Assembly: GCA_023390705.1 (NCBI GenBank) | Contig: JAEWCI010000078.1 | Coordinates: 1 to 12,643 of the forward strand | Length of the DNA stretch: 12,643 bases | From: Pseudomonadota bacterium | Lineage (GTDB): Bacteria > Pseudomonadota > Alphaproteobacteria > Acetobacterales > Acetobacteraceae | Direction: 5' to 3' | Shown: positions 1 to 6,216 of the stretch, one piece after another | Numbering within the stretch: position 1 is the first letter of the stretch | Layout of the letters: each line of letters begins with the position of its first letter | Program-made: the position numbers and the translations under genes | The notes under the pieces: generated by a model | Database searches by the model: none | What the model was told of the DNA's origin: nothing | What the model saw: only the letters and a program-made list of their open reading frames with translations

Positions 1-16
1 GCCCCAACTCGGCGGG

Positions 17-1144
17 ATGCGACGCATCCTGCCCTTCCTTCTCCTGCTGCTCCTCGCCGCGCCTGCCCTGGCGCAGGCGCCGGCGGTGATCGAATCGGAG
101 CGCGCCCGCTTCCGGGTGGTGGAATTCGCCCGCGGGCTGGACCACCCCTGGGGCGCCGCCTTCCTGCCCGATGGCAATCTGCTGCTGACCGAACGTCCCG
201 GCAGGATGCGGCTGGTCGGCCGCGACGGCCGGGTTTCGCCGCCGCTCGGCGGGGTGCCGGCGGTGGAGCACGCCGGCCAGGGGGGGCTGCTCGACATTGC
301 CCTGGCGCCGGATTTCGCCACGACGCGGGAGGTCTATTTCTGCCAGGCCGCGCTGGTGCAGGGTGGCGCGCTGACCCGGCTGGTGCGGGCGCGGCTGAAT
401 GCCGGGGCGACGGCGCTGGAGGCGGTGACGCCCATCCTGGATGCCACGCCGCCCCAGTCCAGCGGCCGGCTGCACTACGGCTGCCGCATCGCCTTCGGCC
501 CGCGGGACGGCGCGCTCTACCTGGCCACCGCCGACCGCTTCCGCGACAAGATGCGGGCGCAGCGGCTGGATGACCTGGCCGGCAAGGTGCTGCGCCTGGC
601 GCGCAACGGCGCCCCGCTGGCGGACAACCCCTTCGCGGGCCGGGCGGGCGCGCGGGCGGAAATCTTCAGCTACGGCCACCGCAACCCGCAGGGCCTGGCC
701 TTCAATCCCTGGACCGGCAGCCTGTGGGAAGCCGAATTCGGCCCGCGCGGCGGGGACGAGGTGAACATCATCCGCCCCGGCCGCAATTACGGCTGGCCGG
801 TGGTGACCCATGGCATCGACTATGACGGCAGCCGCATCGGCGAAGGGCGGTCCCGCCCGGACATGGAGGACCCGATCCATGTCTGGACGCCGGTGGTCAG
901 CCCTTCCGGCATCGGTTTCTACAATGGCGATGCCTTCCCCGGCTGGCGCGGCAGCCTGTTCCTGGCGGCGCTGAGTCCCCCGGGCCTGGTACGCCTTGCC
1001 ACCGAGGGCGACCGCGTGACCGGCGAGGAAAGGCTGCTGTGGAACCGCATCCGCCTGCGCCATGTGGTGCAGGGGCCGGAGGGCTTCCTCTACATCCTGA
1101 CCGACGAGGACAATGGGCGGGTACTGCGGCTGGAGCCGGGGTGA
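17..1144 (+). CDS. PQQ-dependent aldose sugar dehydrogenase-like protein (GSDH/YliI family), exported
   Basis: 375 aa, usual length for soluble periplasmic aldose sugar dehydrogenases (GSDH fold, six-bladed beta-propeller). A signal peptide is clear: MRR, a Leu-rich core at residues 5-13, and a likely cut after ALA (residue 19). Family motifs follow in order: HPWGAAFLPDG (43-53), LLLTERPGRMRLV (55-67), GQGGLLDIALAPDF (87-100), SSGRLHYGCRIAFGP (148-162), YGHRNPQGLAF (219-229), EAEFGPRGGDEVN (238-250) and NYGWP (257-261). By family analogy His153 would be the catalytic base and Arg222 a PQQ/substrate contact. The expected reaction is oxidation of aldoses to lactones with PQQ as cofactor. PQQ use is inferred; no pqq genes are in view. 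The start was chosen because it gives a complete signal peptide, although the upstream ribosome site is weak and lies at the window edge. The gene is on the opposite strand to the next group, so it is probably transcribed separately. Confidence 0.88.
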   Translation: MRRILPFLLLLLLAAPALAQAPAVIESERARFRVVEFARGLDHPWGAAFLPDGNLLLTERPGRMRLVGRDGRVSPPLGGVPAVEHAGQGGLLDIALAPDFATTREVYFCQAALVQGGALTRLVRARLNAGATALEAVTPILDATPPQSSGRLHYGCRIAFGPRDGALYLATADRFRDKMRAQRLDDLAGKVLRLARNGAPLADNPFAGRAGARAEIFSYGHRNPQGLAFNPWTGSLWEAEFGPRGGDEVNIIRPGRNYGWPVVTHGIDYDGSRIGEGRSRPDMEDPIHVWTPVVSPSGIGFYNGDAFPGWRGSLFLAALSPPGLVRLATEGDRVTGEERLLWNRIRLRHVVQGPEGFLYILTDEDNGRVLRLEPG

Positions 1145-1452
1145 GGGGGCGTTCCAGGGGCGCCGGGCGCTTCCTCCCCAGCCATCTCCGCGGTGGCGCT
1201 GTCCTTGTTGGAGAGGCGCGGACCGGGGCGCGAGCGCTCCGATGCCCGCGCATGACAATGAGAGTGGTGGTACTTCCTCATCTCCGTCATGGCTGGGCGC
1301 CTGCCCTCGGGCTTGACCCGAGGAGCTTGCCTCCGGGCCTTGACCCGGGGGTGCCCGGCCATCTCCGTGGCAGCACCGCCCTTGTTGGAGGTGCGCGGGC
1401 GAGGCGCCCGCAACTGACGGATGAAAGGCGCACGCCGGGGCCTGACTGCCCG
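1145..1452. repeat. Gene-free stretch with direct and inverted intergenic repeats
   Basis: No credible gene is seen between the convergent sugar dehydrogenase and DUF169 genes. Two diverged copies of a ~40-bp unit lie at 1182-1221 and 1359-1398. Both begin CCATCTCCG, contain CCTTGTTGGAG and end GCGCGG. Between them are two tandem hairpins. One is CCTCGGG (1305-1311) with CCCGAGG (1317-1323), loop CTTGA. The other is CTCCGGG (1331-1337) with CCCGGGG (1344-1350), one G-T pair, loop CCTTGA. An outer imperfect inverted pair, ATGGCTGGGCGCC (about 1289-1301) and GGTGCCCGGCCAT (about 1350-1362), encloses both. The CGGGCTTGACCCG core resembles palindromic repeats common between genes in alphaproteobacteria. 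The ORFs read across it are artefacts. Confidence 0.7.
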
Positions 1453-2238
1453 CTACCCCGCCTTCTTGTCCGCGTAGCTGCCACCCATGCCGGCCGAGGG
1501 GTCCATCTGGATGCCATAGGGCGGGATGGGATAGCGCAGCCCGTTTTTCGCCAGCGCCTGCATGCCGGTGATGGCGGAGCGCAGGTCGCTGGGCTTCAGC
1601 GCCATCAGCATCTCCTCATCCGGCACGCCGCCATAGCGGCGCTCGGCATAGCAGGGCAGGGAGAGGCTCGGTTCGCCGGTGGCCAGGGCGCGGCCCCAGC
1701 TATCCGCGCAGGCGGTCTCGCCCACCACGGACCACTCGAATTTCCGGTAGTTGCGGTACTGCAGCCCGTTGATGAGGATGATCATCTGCCCGGGCGTGGC
1801 ATAGACCAGGCAGATCGCCGGGTTTGGCAACCGGTCGCTGTCCAGCGGGCTGACCGCCATCGCCTGGTATGTCCCGAAGGGCACGCAGGTCAGCGCTTCC
1901 TGCCGCGCCTGGGCCGAGGGCTGGTCGCCATGCCAGACATTCACGTAGCGCTCGCCGCGCCGCCAATCCTCATCCTGCGGCGCCAGGCCGATGACCGCGC
2001 CGCATTGCTGGCCCACCAGGTCCTTCGCCGTGATGCCCACGGTCCAGCCGAGGCGTGAGGCCTGGCTGACGATCTGGTCCGTGGTGTGGACGGATTTCGG
2101 CCGGCGGATGCGGGGGATGGCCTCCATCTCCTCCACCGTCTCGAACAACTGCATGCCGATGACGGTGGTGCGGATGCGCAGCAGGCTGACGAGGTCCGCC
2201 ACCAACTGCTTGTAGTCCAGGGTTTCGGTCGCGCTCAT
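1453..2238 (-). CDS. DUF169 family protein (uncharacterised, COG2043-like)
   Basis: 261 aa starting MSATETLDYKQLV. It resembles the DUF169 family, whose biochemical role is unknown to me. Visible features are TTDQIVSQASRLGWTVGIT (52-70), an ICLVYATPGQM segment (142-152), GETACADSWG (173-182) and LPCYAERRYGG (194-204). Five cysteines (79, 118, 143, 177, 196) are spread along the chain; whether any bind metal is unknown. There is no signal peptide or membrane segment, so it should be cytoplasmic. The start is set by the ATGA overlap with the upstream amidohydrolase stop (ATG 2238-2236, TGA 2237-2235) and a strong AAGGAGA ribosome site 6 nt upstream. A longer open frame to 3072 lies antiphase inside the amidohydrolase and is rejected. 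The 4-bp overlap implies translational coupling, so it probably works in the same pathway as the amidohydrolase. Confidence 0.82.
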   Translation of the reverse strand: MSATETLDYKQLVADLVSLLRIRTTVIGMQLFETVEEMEAIPRIRRPKSVHTTDQIVSQASRLGWTVGITAKDLVGQQCGAVIGLAPQDEDWRRGERYVNVWHGDQPSAQARQEALTCVPFGTYQAMAVSPLDSDRLPNPAICLVYATPGQMIILINGLQYRNYRKFEWSVVGETACADSWGRALATGEPSLSLPCYAERRYGGVPDEEMLMALKPSDLRSAITGMQALAKNGLRYPIPPYGIQMDPSAGMGGSYADKKAG

Positions 2239-3299
2239 GCGGCGTCTCCTTCCGGCAGGCGATAGACGCGGCGCGCGGTGCCGCTGAACAGCGCCAGCTT
2301 CTCCGCCGCCGAGGCGCCGGCGGCGAGGCGCTTGAAGGCGTTCCACAGCGCGGCGTAGCCGATGCCCATCTTCTCCACCGGGAAATTGCTCTCGAACAGG
2401 CAGCGCTCGGCGCCGAACAGCTCGATGCAGGTCTCGATCCAGGGGCGCCAGTAATCGGCCAATTCCGCGCTGCTCGGCGGTGCGGGCAGGGTGCCGTAGT
2501 CGTAGGCGGCCAGCCGCATCATCATGCCGCCCAGCTTCACGCTGACATTCGGATGGCGCGCCAGCTCCGTCATCTGCGCCTTCCAGAAGGCGTAGGTTTC
2601 CTCCGTCCTGCCGGCATAGGGGCCGTAGCCCAGCGGGCCGCCGCAATGGCCGAGGATGAAATTGGCATCCGGGTTGGCGCGCACCAGATCCACCGCTTCC
2701 GGCAATTGCGGGTGGAAGCACCAGAGGTCGAAGGAAAGGCCAAGCTGCGTCAGCCGCTTCAGGCCCTGGCGGAAATCCGCCCGCCCCAGCAGGCCGGGCG
2801 CCGGGTGGCCATTGCCGATGACCGGGTCGGCATCGTAGGCCGCCGAATGGCGCACGCCGCGGAAGCGGCCGCCGGAAGCCTGCATATGCGCTTCGAGCAC
2901 CTCCGCCGCGCGGTCGCCCAGCGTCAGGTCGGCATAGCCGACGATGCCGGCGGCGATGCGCGTCCTGCCGTAGCCGCCGCTGTCGCTCATCGCCGCGATG
3001 CCGGTGACGAATTCCGTCTCGCCCAGCGGCTTCATCTCCTCCGGCCCGGTCGCGCGGTACATCGCGTGACACTGGGCGAAGACGGTGGCGACGATGTTGT
3101 GGCCGGTGTTGATGTCCGCCAGGAATTCATCCAGCAGGTAGCGCTGGCCGCCCGGACGCACCCAGAGATGGTGGTGGGTGTCGATGATGGGCAGTTCGGG
3201 TTCCAGGATCGGCTCCGGCGCTGCCTTGGCCAGCCAGGCCTCGTCCGGGGCGTAGATGCGGCCGTAGCGGGTGGGCTGGTGGCTGCTTGCCGTGGTCAT
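2235..3299 (-). CDS. Metal-dependent amidohydrolase (Amidohydro_2, COG3618-like TIM barrel)
   Basis: 354 aa, typical of the amidohydrolase-2 group that includes L-fuconolactonase, 2-pyrone-4,6-dicarboxylate lactonase and related C-O/C-C hydrolases. Motifs in order are IIDTHHHLW (38-46, strand-1 HxH: His42 and His44), FRGVRH (146-151), LSFDLWCFHPQ (188-198, His196), NFILGHCGGP (213-222, His218), VSVKLGG (252-258) and CLFESNFPVEK (300-310). The last takes the place of the conserved strand-8 GSDWP-type site, so the usual Asp is not in its standard context. No signal peptide, so cytoplasmic. It starts 18 nt after the stop of the upstream Bug receptor gene, with GGGGGA about 10 nt before the ATG, and overlaps the DUF169 gene by 4 bp. 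Context suggests hydrolysis of an imported lactone or carboxylate. The substrate cannot be named from sequence. Confidence 0.88.
   Translation of the reverse strand: MTTASSHQPTRYGRIYAPDEAWLAKAAPEPILEPELPIIDTHHHLWVRPGGQRYLLDEFLADINTGHNIVATVFAQCHAMYRATGPEEMKPLGETEFVTGIAAMSDSGGYGRTRIAAGIVGYADLTLGDRAAEVLEAHMQASGGRFRGVRHSAAYDADPVIGNGHPAPGLLGRADFRQGLKRLTQLGLSFDLWCFHPQLPEAVDLVRANPDANFILGHCGGPLGYGPYAGRTEETYAFWKAQMTELARHPNVSVKLGGMMMRLAAYDYGTLPAPPSSAELADYWRPWIETCIELFGAERCLFESNFPVEKMGIGYAALWNAFKRLAAGASAAEKLALFSGTARRVYRLPEGDAA
2245..2251 (-). promoter_or_regulatory. Ribosome binding site of the DUF169 gene
   Basis: AAGGAGA on the minus strand lies inside the last codons of the amidohydrolase gene, 6 nt before the DUF169 ATG. 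It fixes that start and supports coupled translation across the ATGA overlap. Confidence 0.75.
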
Positions 3300-3317
3300 G
3301 ATGGTCGCGTCCCCCGA

Positions 3318-4298
3318 TCAACCGTCGCGCCAGGGCCGGCGGGCCCACAGCGCGCGCAATTCCTGTTCCGTCGCCAGCACGCTGCGGCGGTACTCCTCGC
3401 CGATCTTCGGCGCCAGCGGCAGGCCCAGCCGCTCCGCCTCGCGCTTGAAGCCCGGGTCGTTCAGCGCCGCGCGGAAGGCTTCCTCCAGCTTCGTGCGCAG
3501 CTCGGCCGGCAGGTTGGGCGGCGCCACGATGCCGCGGGTCGCGCCGCTGATGAGGTCGAGCCCCTGTTCGCGGAAGGTCGGCACCTCGGGCGTGGTTGCC
3601 CAGCGCGTGGCGGCGGCCTGGCCGAGGCAGCGGATGCGGTTGTCGCGCAGCAGCGCCAGGCTCTCGCTCATGTTGAAGGCGCCGACTTCGAGATGCCCGC
3701 CGAGCAGCGCGGTGGAGAGCGGCGCCATGCCGTTGAAGGGCGCATGGTTCATCGGCTGCAGCTTCGCCGCTTCCTCCAGCCCGATCACCAGCAGGTGGTC
3801 GTCCGAGCCGACGCCGGTGGTGCCGTAGGTGATCGTGCCCGGCCGCGCCCGCGCCGCCGCCAGCAGATCCTGCAGCGTCTTCAGCGGCGAATTGGCGGTG
3901 ACGAAGACCCCGCCGGGGTCATCCACCACATTGGCGATGTAGGTGAAGGCTTCCGGCCGGTAGCGGGTGCTGCGCTCGATCGGGTAGGTGACCAGGGCGG
4001 GGACGCTGGTGGCGGCCAGGGTGTAGCCGTCCGGCGCGGCGGAGGTCGCGGCTTCCCAGCCGAGCTGGCCGCCGGCGCCGGGGCGGTTCACCACCACGAA
4101 GCGGGCGCCGGGCAGGTGCTGCTGCACGAAGGGCAGCACCACCCGCGCCATGCTGTCCACGCCGCCGCCGGGCGGGTAGGGGACGATGACTTCGATCGGC
4201 CGGTCCGCCGGCCAGGCGGCCTTCGCCGGCCGCGGTGCCGCCAGCAGCGTCATGCCGGAGGCTGCCAGGGCGGCCATGCCCCTGCGTCGGGTGATCAT
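3318..4298 (-). CDS. Bug/TctC-family periplasmic solute-binding protein A
   Basis: 326 aa, the usual length for tripartite tricarboxylate transporter substrate-binding proteins. The N-terminus MITRRRGMAALAAS, followed by a hydrophobic stretch and AKA-AWP near residue 27, is a signal peptide. The RRR could make it Tat-like, but a Sec signal is also possible. The mature protein has DRPIEVIVPYPPGGGVDSMAR (32-52) with the classic PGG-x-x-D ligand loop, NRPGAGG (71-77), PDGYTL (89-94), and a GTTGVGSDDHL region typical of domain 2. Such proteins bind carboxylates and similar ligands and deliver them to a TctAB permease. No permease is encoded here, as for most Bug proteins in Bug-rich proteobacteria. 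A GAGGAAA ribosome site precedes the ATG. The gene leads directly into the amidohydrolase with an 18-nt gap, so it probably supplies the substrate of that enzyme (inference). Confidence 0.9.
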   Translation of the reverse strand: MITRRRGMAALAASGMTLLAAPRPAKAAWPADRPIEVIVPYPPGGGVDSMARVVLPFVQQHLPGARFVVVNRPGAGGQLGWEAATSAAPDGYTLAATSVPALVTYPIERSTRYRPEAFTYIANVVDDPGGVFVTANSPLKTLQDLLAAARARPGTITYGTTGVGSDDHLLVIGLEEAAKLQPMNHAPFNGMAPLSTALLGGHLEVGAFNMSESLALLRDNRIRCLGQAAATRWATTPEVPTFREQGLDLISGATRGIVAPPNLPAELRTKLEEAFRAALNDPGFKREAERLGLPLAPKIGEEYRRSVLATEQELRALWARRPWRDG

Positions 4299-4320
4299 CG
4301 CGTTTCCTCTCCCGTCTGGA

Positions 4321-4364
4321 GCATTTTCAAGCCGGGTGGAAGCACCCGGCGACCCGGAAAATGC
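4321..4364. repeat. Nested palindrome (outer 8-bp arms, inner 8-bp hairpin)
   Basis: Perfect outer arms GCATTTTC (4321-4328) and GAAAATGC (4357-4364) enclose a perfect inner stem GCCGGGTG (4331-4338) / CACCCGGC (4343-4350) with a GAAG loop. It lies 23 bp upstream of Bug receptor gene A, in the leader or promoter region. It could be an interspersed palindromic element, an operator or an RNA structure. There is no T-tract after it on the minus strand, so a simple intrinsic terminator is not supported. Confidence 0.65.
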
Positions 4365-4379
4365 GACAAAGCAACAAGC

Positions 4380-4429
4380 CGGAGCGGATTGCGGAGGGGC
4401 GCGAACGCCCGGCAGGGTGATCCGCTCCG
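4380..4429. repeat. Second nested palindrome (outer 10-bp arms, inner 5-bp hairpin)
   Basis: Outer arms CGGAGCGGAT (4380-4389) and ATCCGCTCCG (4420-4429) are exact reverse complements. Inside is GGGCG (4397-4401) / CGCCC (4406-4410) with a CGAA loop. It has the same outer-arm-plus-inner-hairpin layout as the element at 4321-4364, from which it is separated by 15 bp, but a different sequence. The remaining bases up to 4514 hold shorter GC-rich inverted repeats (for example ACAGC 4461-4465 with GCTGT 4474-4478) and no gene. Confidence 0.6.
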
Positions 4430-4514
4430 CAAACCATGGTCCGCTGCGATAGAGGCTGCCACAGCCGGCCGCCGCTGTCGAAGCCGGCGGCTGCGTCGCG
4501 GGTTCAGCCGCCCG

Positions 4515-5489
4515 TCATTCCTGGCCCCGGTTGGCGAGCATGGCGATGGGGCCCCATTTCTCGCGCTCGGCGCGCGCGATGCGGATGAATTCCTCGGTGC
4601 TGGACTGCAGCGGCGCCATGCCCTGCTCGGCCAGCTTCGCCGCCGCCTCCGGCTCGGCCATCACCTGGTTGATGGCGGCGTTGAGCCGGCGGATGATCGG
4701 CGCCGGCGTGCCCTTGGTGGCCATCACGGCGAACCAGCCGCGCACCTCGAAGCCGGGGAAGCCGGATTCGGCCACGCTTGGCACCTCCGGCAGTTGCGGC
4801 AGGCGCTGCGGCACGGGCACCGCCAGGGCGCGCAGCTTCCCGGACTGGATATGCGGGAAGCAGGTGGGCGTGGTGGCGAACATGAAGTCCAGCCGTCCCG
4901 CCAGCATGTCCAGCATGGCCGGGCCGCCGCCGCGATAGGGCACGCCGATGGTGCGGATGCCCGCCACCTGGTTCAGCAGCAGCGCCGCCAGCCAGGGGCT
5001 GGAGCCGACGCTGGGATGGCCCCAGCTCAGCGCCCCCGGCTTCTCCCGCGCCGCCGCCACCAGCGCCGGGAAGTCGCGCCAGGGGCGTTCGGCCGGCGTC
5101 ACCAGCACGGTCAGCACATCGGCGACGAGCGAGACCGGCTCCAGCGCCTCCATCGGCTGCTGCGCCGGGGACTGGTTCTGGATCAGCGGGTTGATGAGCA
5201 GCGCGCCCATGTTGTTGATGACCAGGGTGTGGCCATCCGGCGCGGCGCGCAGCACCGGCTCGATCGCCAGGCTGCCGCCGGCGCCGCCCCGGTTCTCCAC
5301 CACCACGGACTGGCCGAGCAGCTCACCCAGCCGGTTCGCCAGCAGCCTGGCGGTGAAATCGGCCGAGCCGCCGCTGGCCGAGCCGACCATCATCCGGATC
5401 GGCCGATTCGGCCAGGCGGGCTGGGCGTGGGCGGGAAGGGCCAGCAGGGCCGGCGCCGCAAGCAGCAGGCGGCGGGAGAGATACGGCAT
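4515..5489 (-). CDS. Bug/TctC-family periplasmic solute-binding protein B
   Basis: 324 aa from MPYLSRRLLLAAPALL. A start 26 codons further upstream is possible, but it would place a charged leader before the signal peptide, so the internal Met at 5489 is preferred; a GGAA lies about 10 nt before it. The signal peptide ends near AHA (22). The mature protein has WPNRPIRMMVGSASGGSADFTARLLANRL (26-54), ENRGGAGG (65-72), PDGHTL (84-89), GALSWGHPSVGSSPW and GVPYRGGGPAMLDMLAGRLDFMF, all typical of the family. The ligand loop reads SASGGSADF rather than the common PPGGxxD, so the ligand may differ from receptor A. It belongs to the same strand group, but 216 bp of palindromic DNA separate it from receptor A, so it may be a separate unit. 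No TctA/TctB nearby. Confidence 0.9.
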   Translation of the reverse strand: MPYLSRRLLLAAPALLALPAHAQPAWPNRPIRMMVGSASGGSADFTARLLANRLGELLGQSVVVENRGGAGGSLAIEPVLRAAPDGHTLVINNMGALLINPLIQNQSPAQQPMEALEPVSLVADVLTVLVTPAERPWRDFPALVAAAREKPGALSWGHPSVGSSPWLAALLLNQVAGIRTIGVPYRGGGPAMLDMLAGRLDFMFATTPTCFPHIQSGKLRALAVPVPQRLPQLPEVPSVAESGFPGFEVRGWFAVMATKGTPAPIIRRLNAAINQVMAEPEAAAKLAEQGMAPLQSSTEEFIRIARAEREKWGPIAMLANRGQE

Positions 5490-5663
5490 GAGACGTTTCC
5501 GTGACGGGCGCCGCGGTTGCGCGCCTTCTTCGCCCGTCACTTCACGCGTTTCGCGCCGCCCTGGCAAGCCGCCGGCTTGTTTCCTGCCGGCCGCTTTAGG
5601 GCTTCGGGCCCTGCGGCCCTTCGCCGACCGGGCGGATTCTATCCTGTCGGCGCCGTTTTCTGT
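5490..5663. other. Gene-free spacer with short hairpins
   Basis: Between the start of Bug receptor gene B and the end of the small membrane protein gene. It contains a CAAGCC-GCC-GGCTTG dyad at 5565-5579 and two overlapping hairpins, AGGGC (5598-5602) / GCCCT (5608-5612) and GGGCC (5606-5610) / GGCCC (5615-5619), which cannot form together. No T-tract follows on the minus strand. It may combine the end of the dehydrogenase unit and the promoter of the receptor gene. Confidence 0.4.
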
Positions 5664-6206
5664 TCAGGCCGCCCAGGGGCGCAGCGGCTCCGGGATGCGG
5701 AAGTCGCGCGGCACCTCGAAGTCGCGCGCCGCGCCGCGCATGGCCTCCGGCGGGCGGGGCAGGCCGCGGCGGTCGCTGTAGTCCGGGTGGCGCATCGCCT
5801 GCCGCTTCGCCCGGTTGTGCAGCACCATGGCGCAGGCGACATCCAGTGCGGTGACGCCGAGCACCGCCAGGAAGGCCAGCCCGGCCGCGCCGCGCCGGCG
5901 GTTGCCGCCTTCCAGCGCCGGCGCCAGGGTACCGAGGTCGAGCGCGTCGCCGCCCACCCGGCCCCACATCCAGGGCGTCGGGTCCTTGGCGGTGAGGATA
6001 CCGATGCCGGTGCCGAGTTCGCGCAGCCCGTAGCTGGTCACCAGGGTTTCCTGGCCTTCCATGCCCAGGGCGCGGGTCAGGCGGTGCGGCGCCGCCAGCT
6101 CCATCAGGCCGAGGGCGATGCTGAACCAGCCCAGGCCCTGCGCCACCTGCTGCGCCGTATCCCCATATTGGCGGCTGCGGCCCCGCCGCCTTTCGTGCTG
6201 TGCCAT
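5664..6206 (-). CDS. Small membrane protein of the type often annotated cyclase/dehydrase-like
   Basis: 180 aa. The N-terminus is basic (MAQHERRRGRSRQYG), followed by hydrophobic segments at about 22-40 (GWFSIALGLMELAAP), 57-72 (YGLRELGTGIGILT), 80-97 and 107-130 (LAFLAVLGVTALDVACAMVL). This gives three or four membrane helices and a soluble Pro/Arg-rich tail. The GWFSIxLGLxEL...YGLRELGxGIGIL pattern matches proteins that databases often call cyclase/dehydrase, though no SRPBCC/cyclase domain is seen, so the name has little functional meaning. It begins 10 nt after the alcohol dehydrogenase stop. That stop (TGA) overlaps its ribosome site (GAAGGTG), which points to coupled expression. Function unknown; a membrane partner of the dehydrogenase or a stress protein is possible. 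Confidence 0.75.
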   Translation of the reverse strand: MAQHERRRGRSRQYGDTAQQVAQGLGWFSIALGLMELAAPHRLTRALGMEGQETLVTSYGLRELGTGIGILTAKDPTPWMWGRVGGDALDLGTLAPALEGGNRRRGAAGLAFLAVLGVTALDVACAMVLHNRAKRQAMRHPDYSDRRGLPRPPEAMRGAARDFEVPRDFRIPEPLRPWAA

Positions 6207-6216
6207 GGCATCACCT

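Noticed and set aside
1182..1399. CRISPR array suggested by repeated units
   Set aside because: Only two diverged copies separated by hairpin DNA, no regular spacers and no cas genes.
1039..2058. Plus-strand 339-codon open frame running through the sugar dehydrogenase end, the repeats and the DUF169 gene
   Set aside because: It crosses repeats and two real genes in other frames, with shadow-type composition and no motif.
2239..3072. N-terminal extension of the DUF169 open frame
   Set aside because: The extension is an out-of-frame reading of the amidohydrolase gene; the ATGA overlap and AAGGAGA site fix the start at 2238.
2553..5504. Plus-strand 983-codon open frame opposite the amidohydrolase and Bug genes
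   Set aside because: It spans several well-supported minus-strand genes and their spacers, is Arg/Gly/Ala/His-rich without recognisable motifs, and is explained by GC-rich codon bias.
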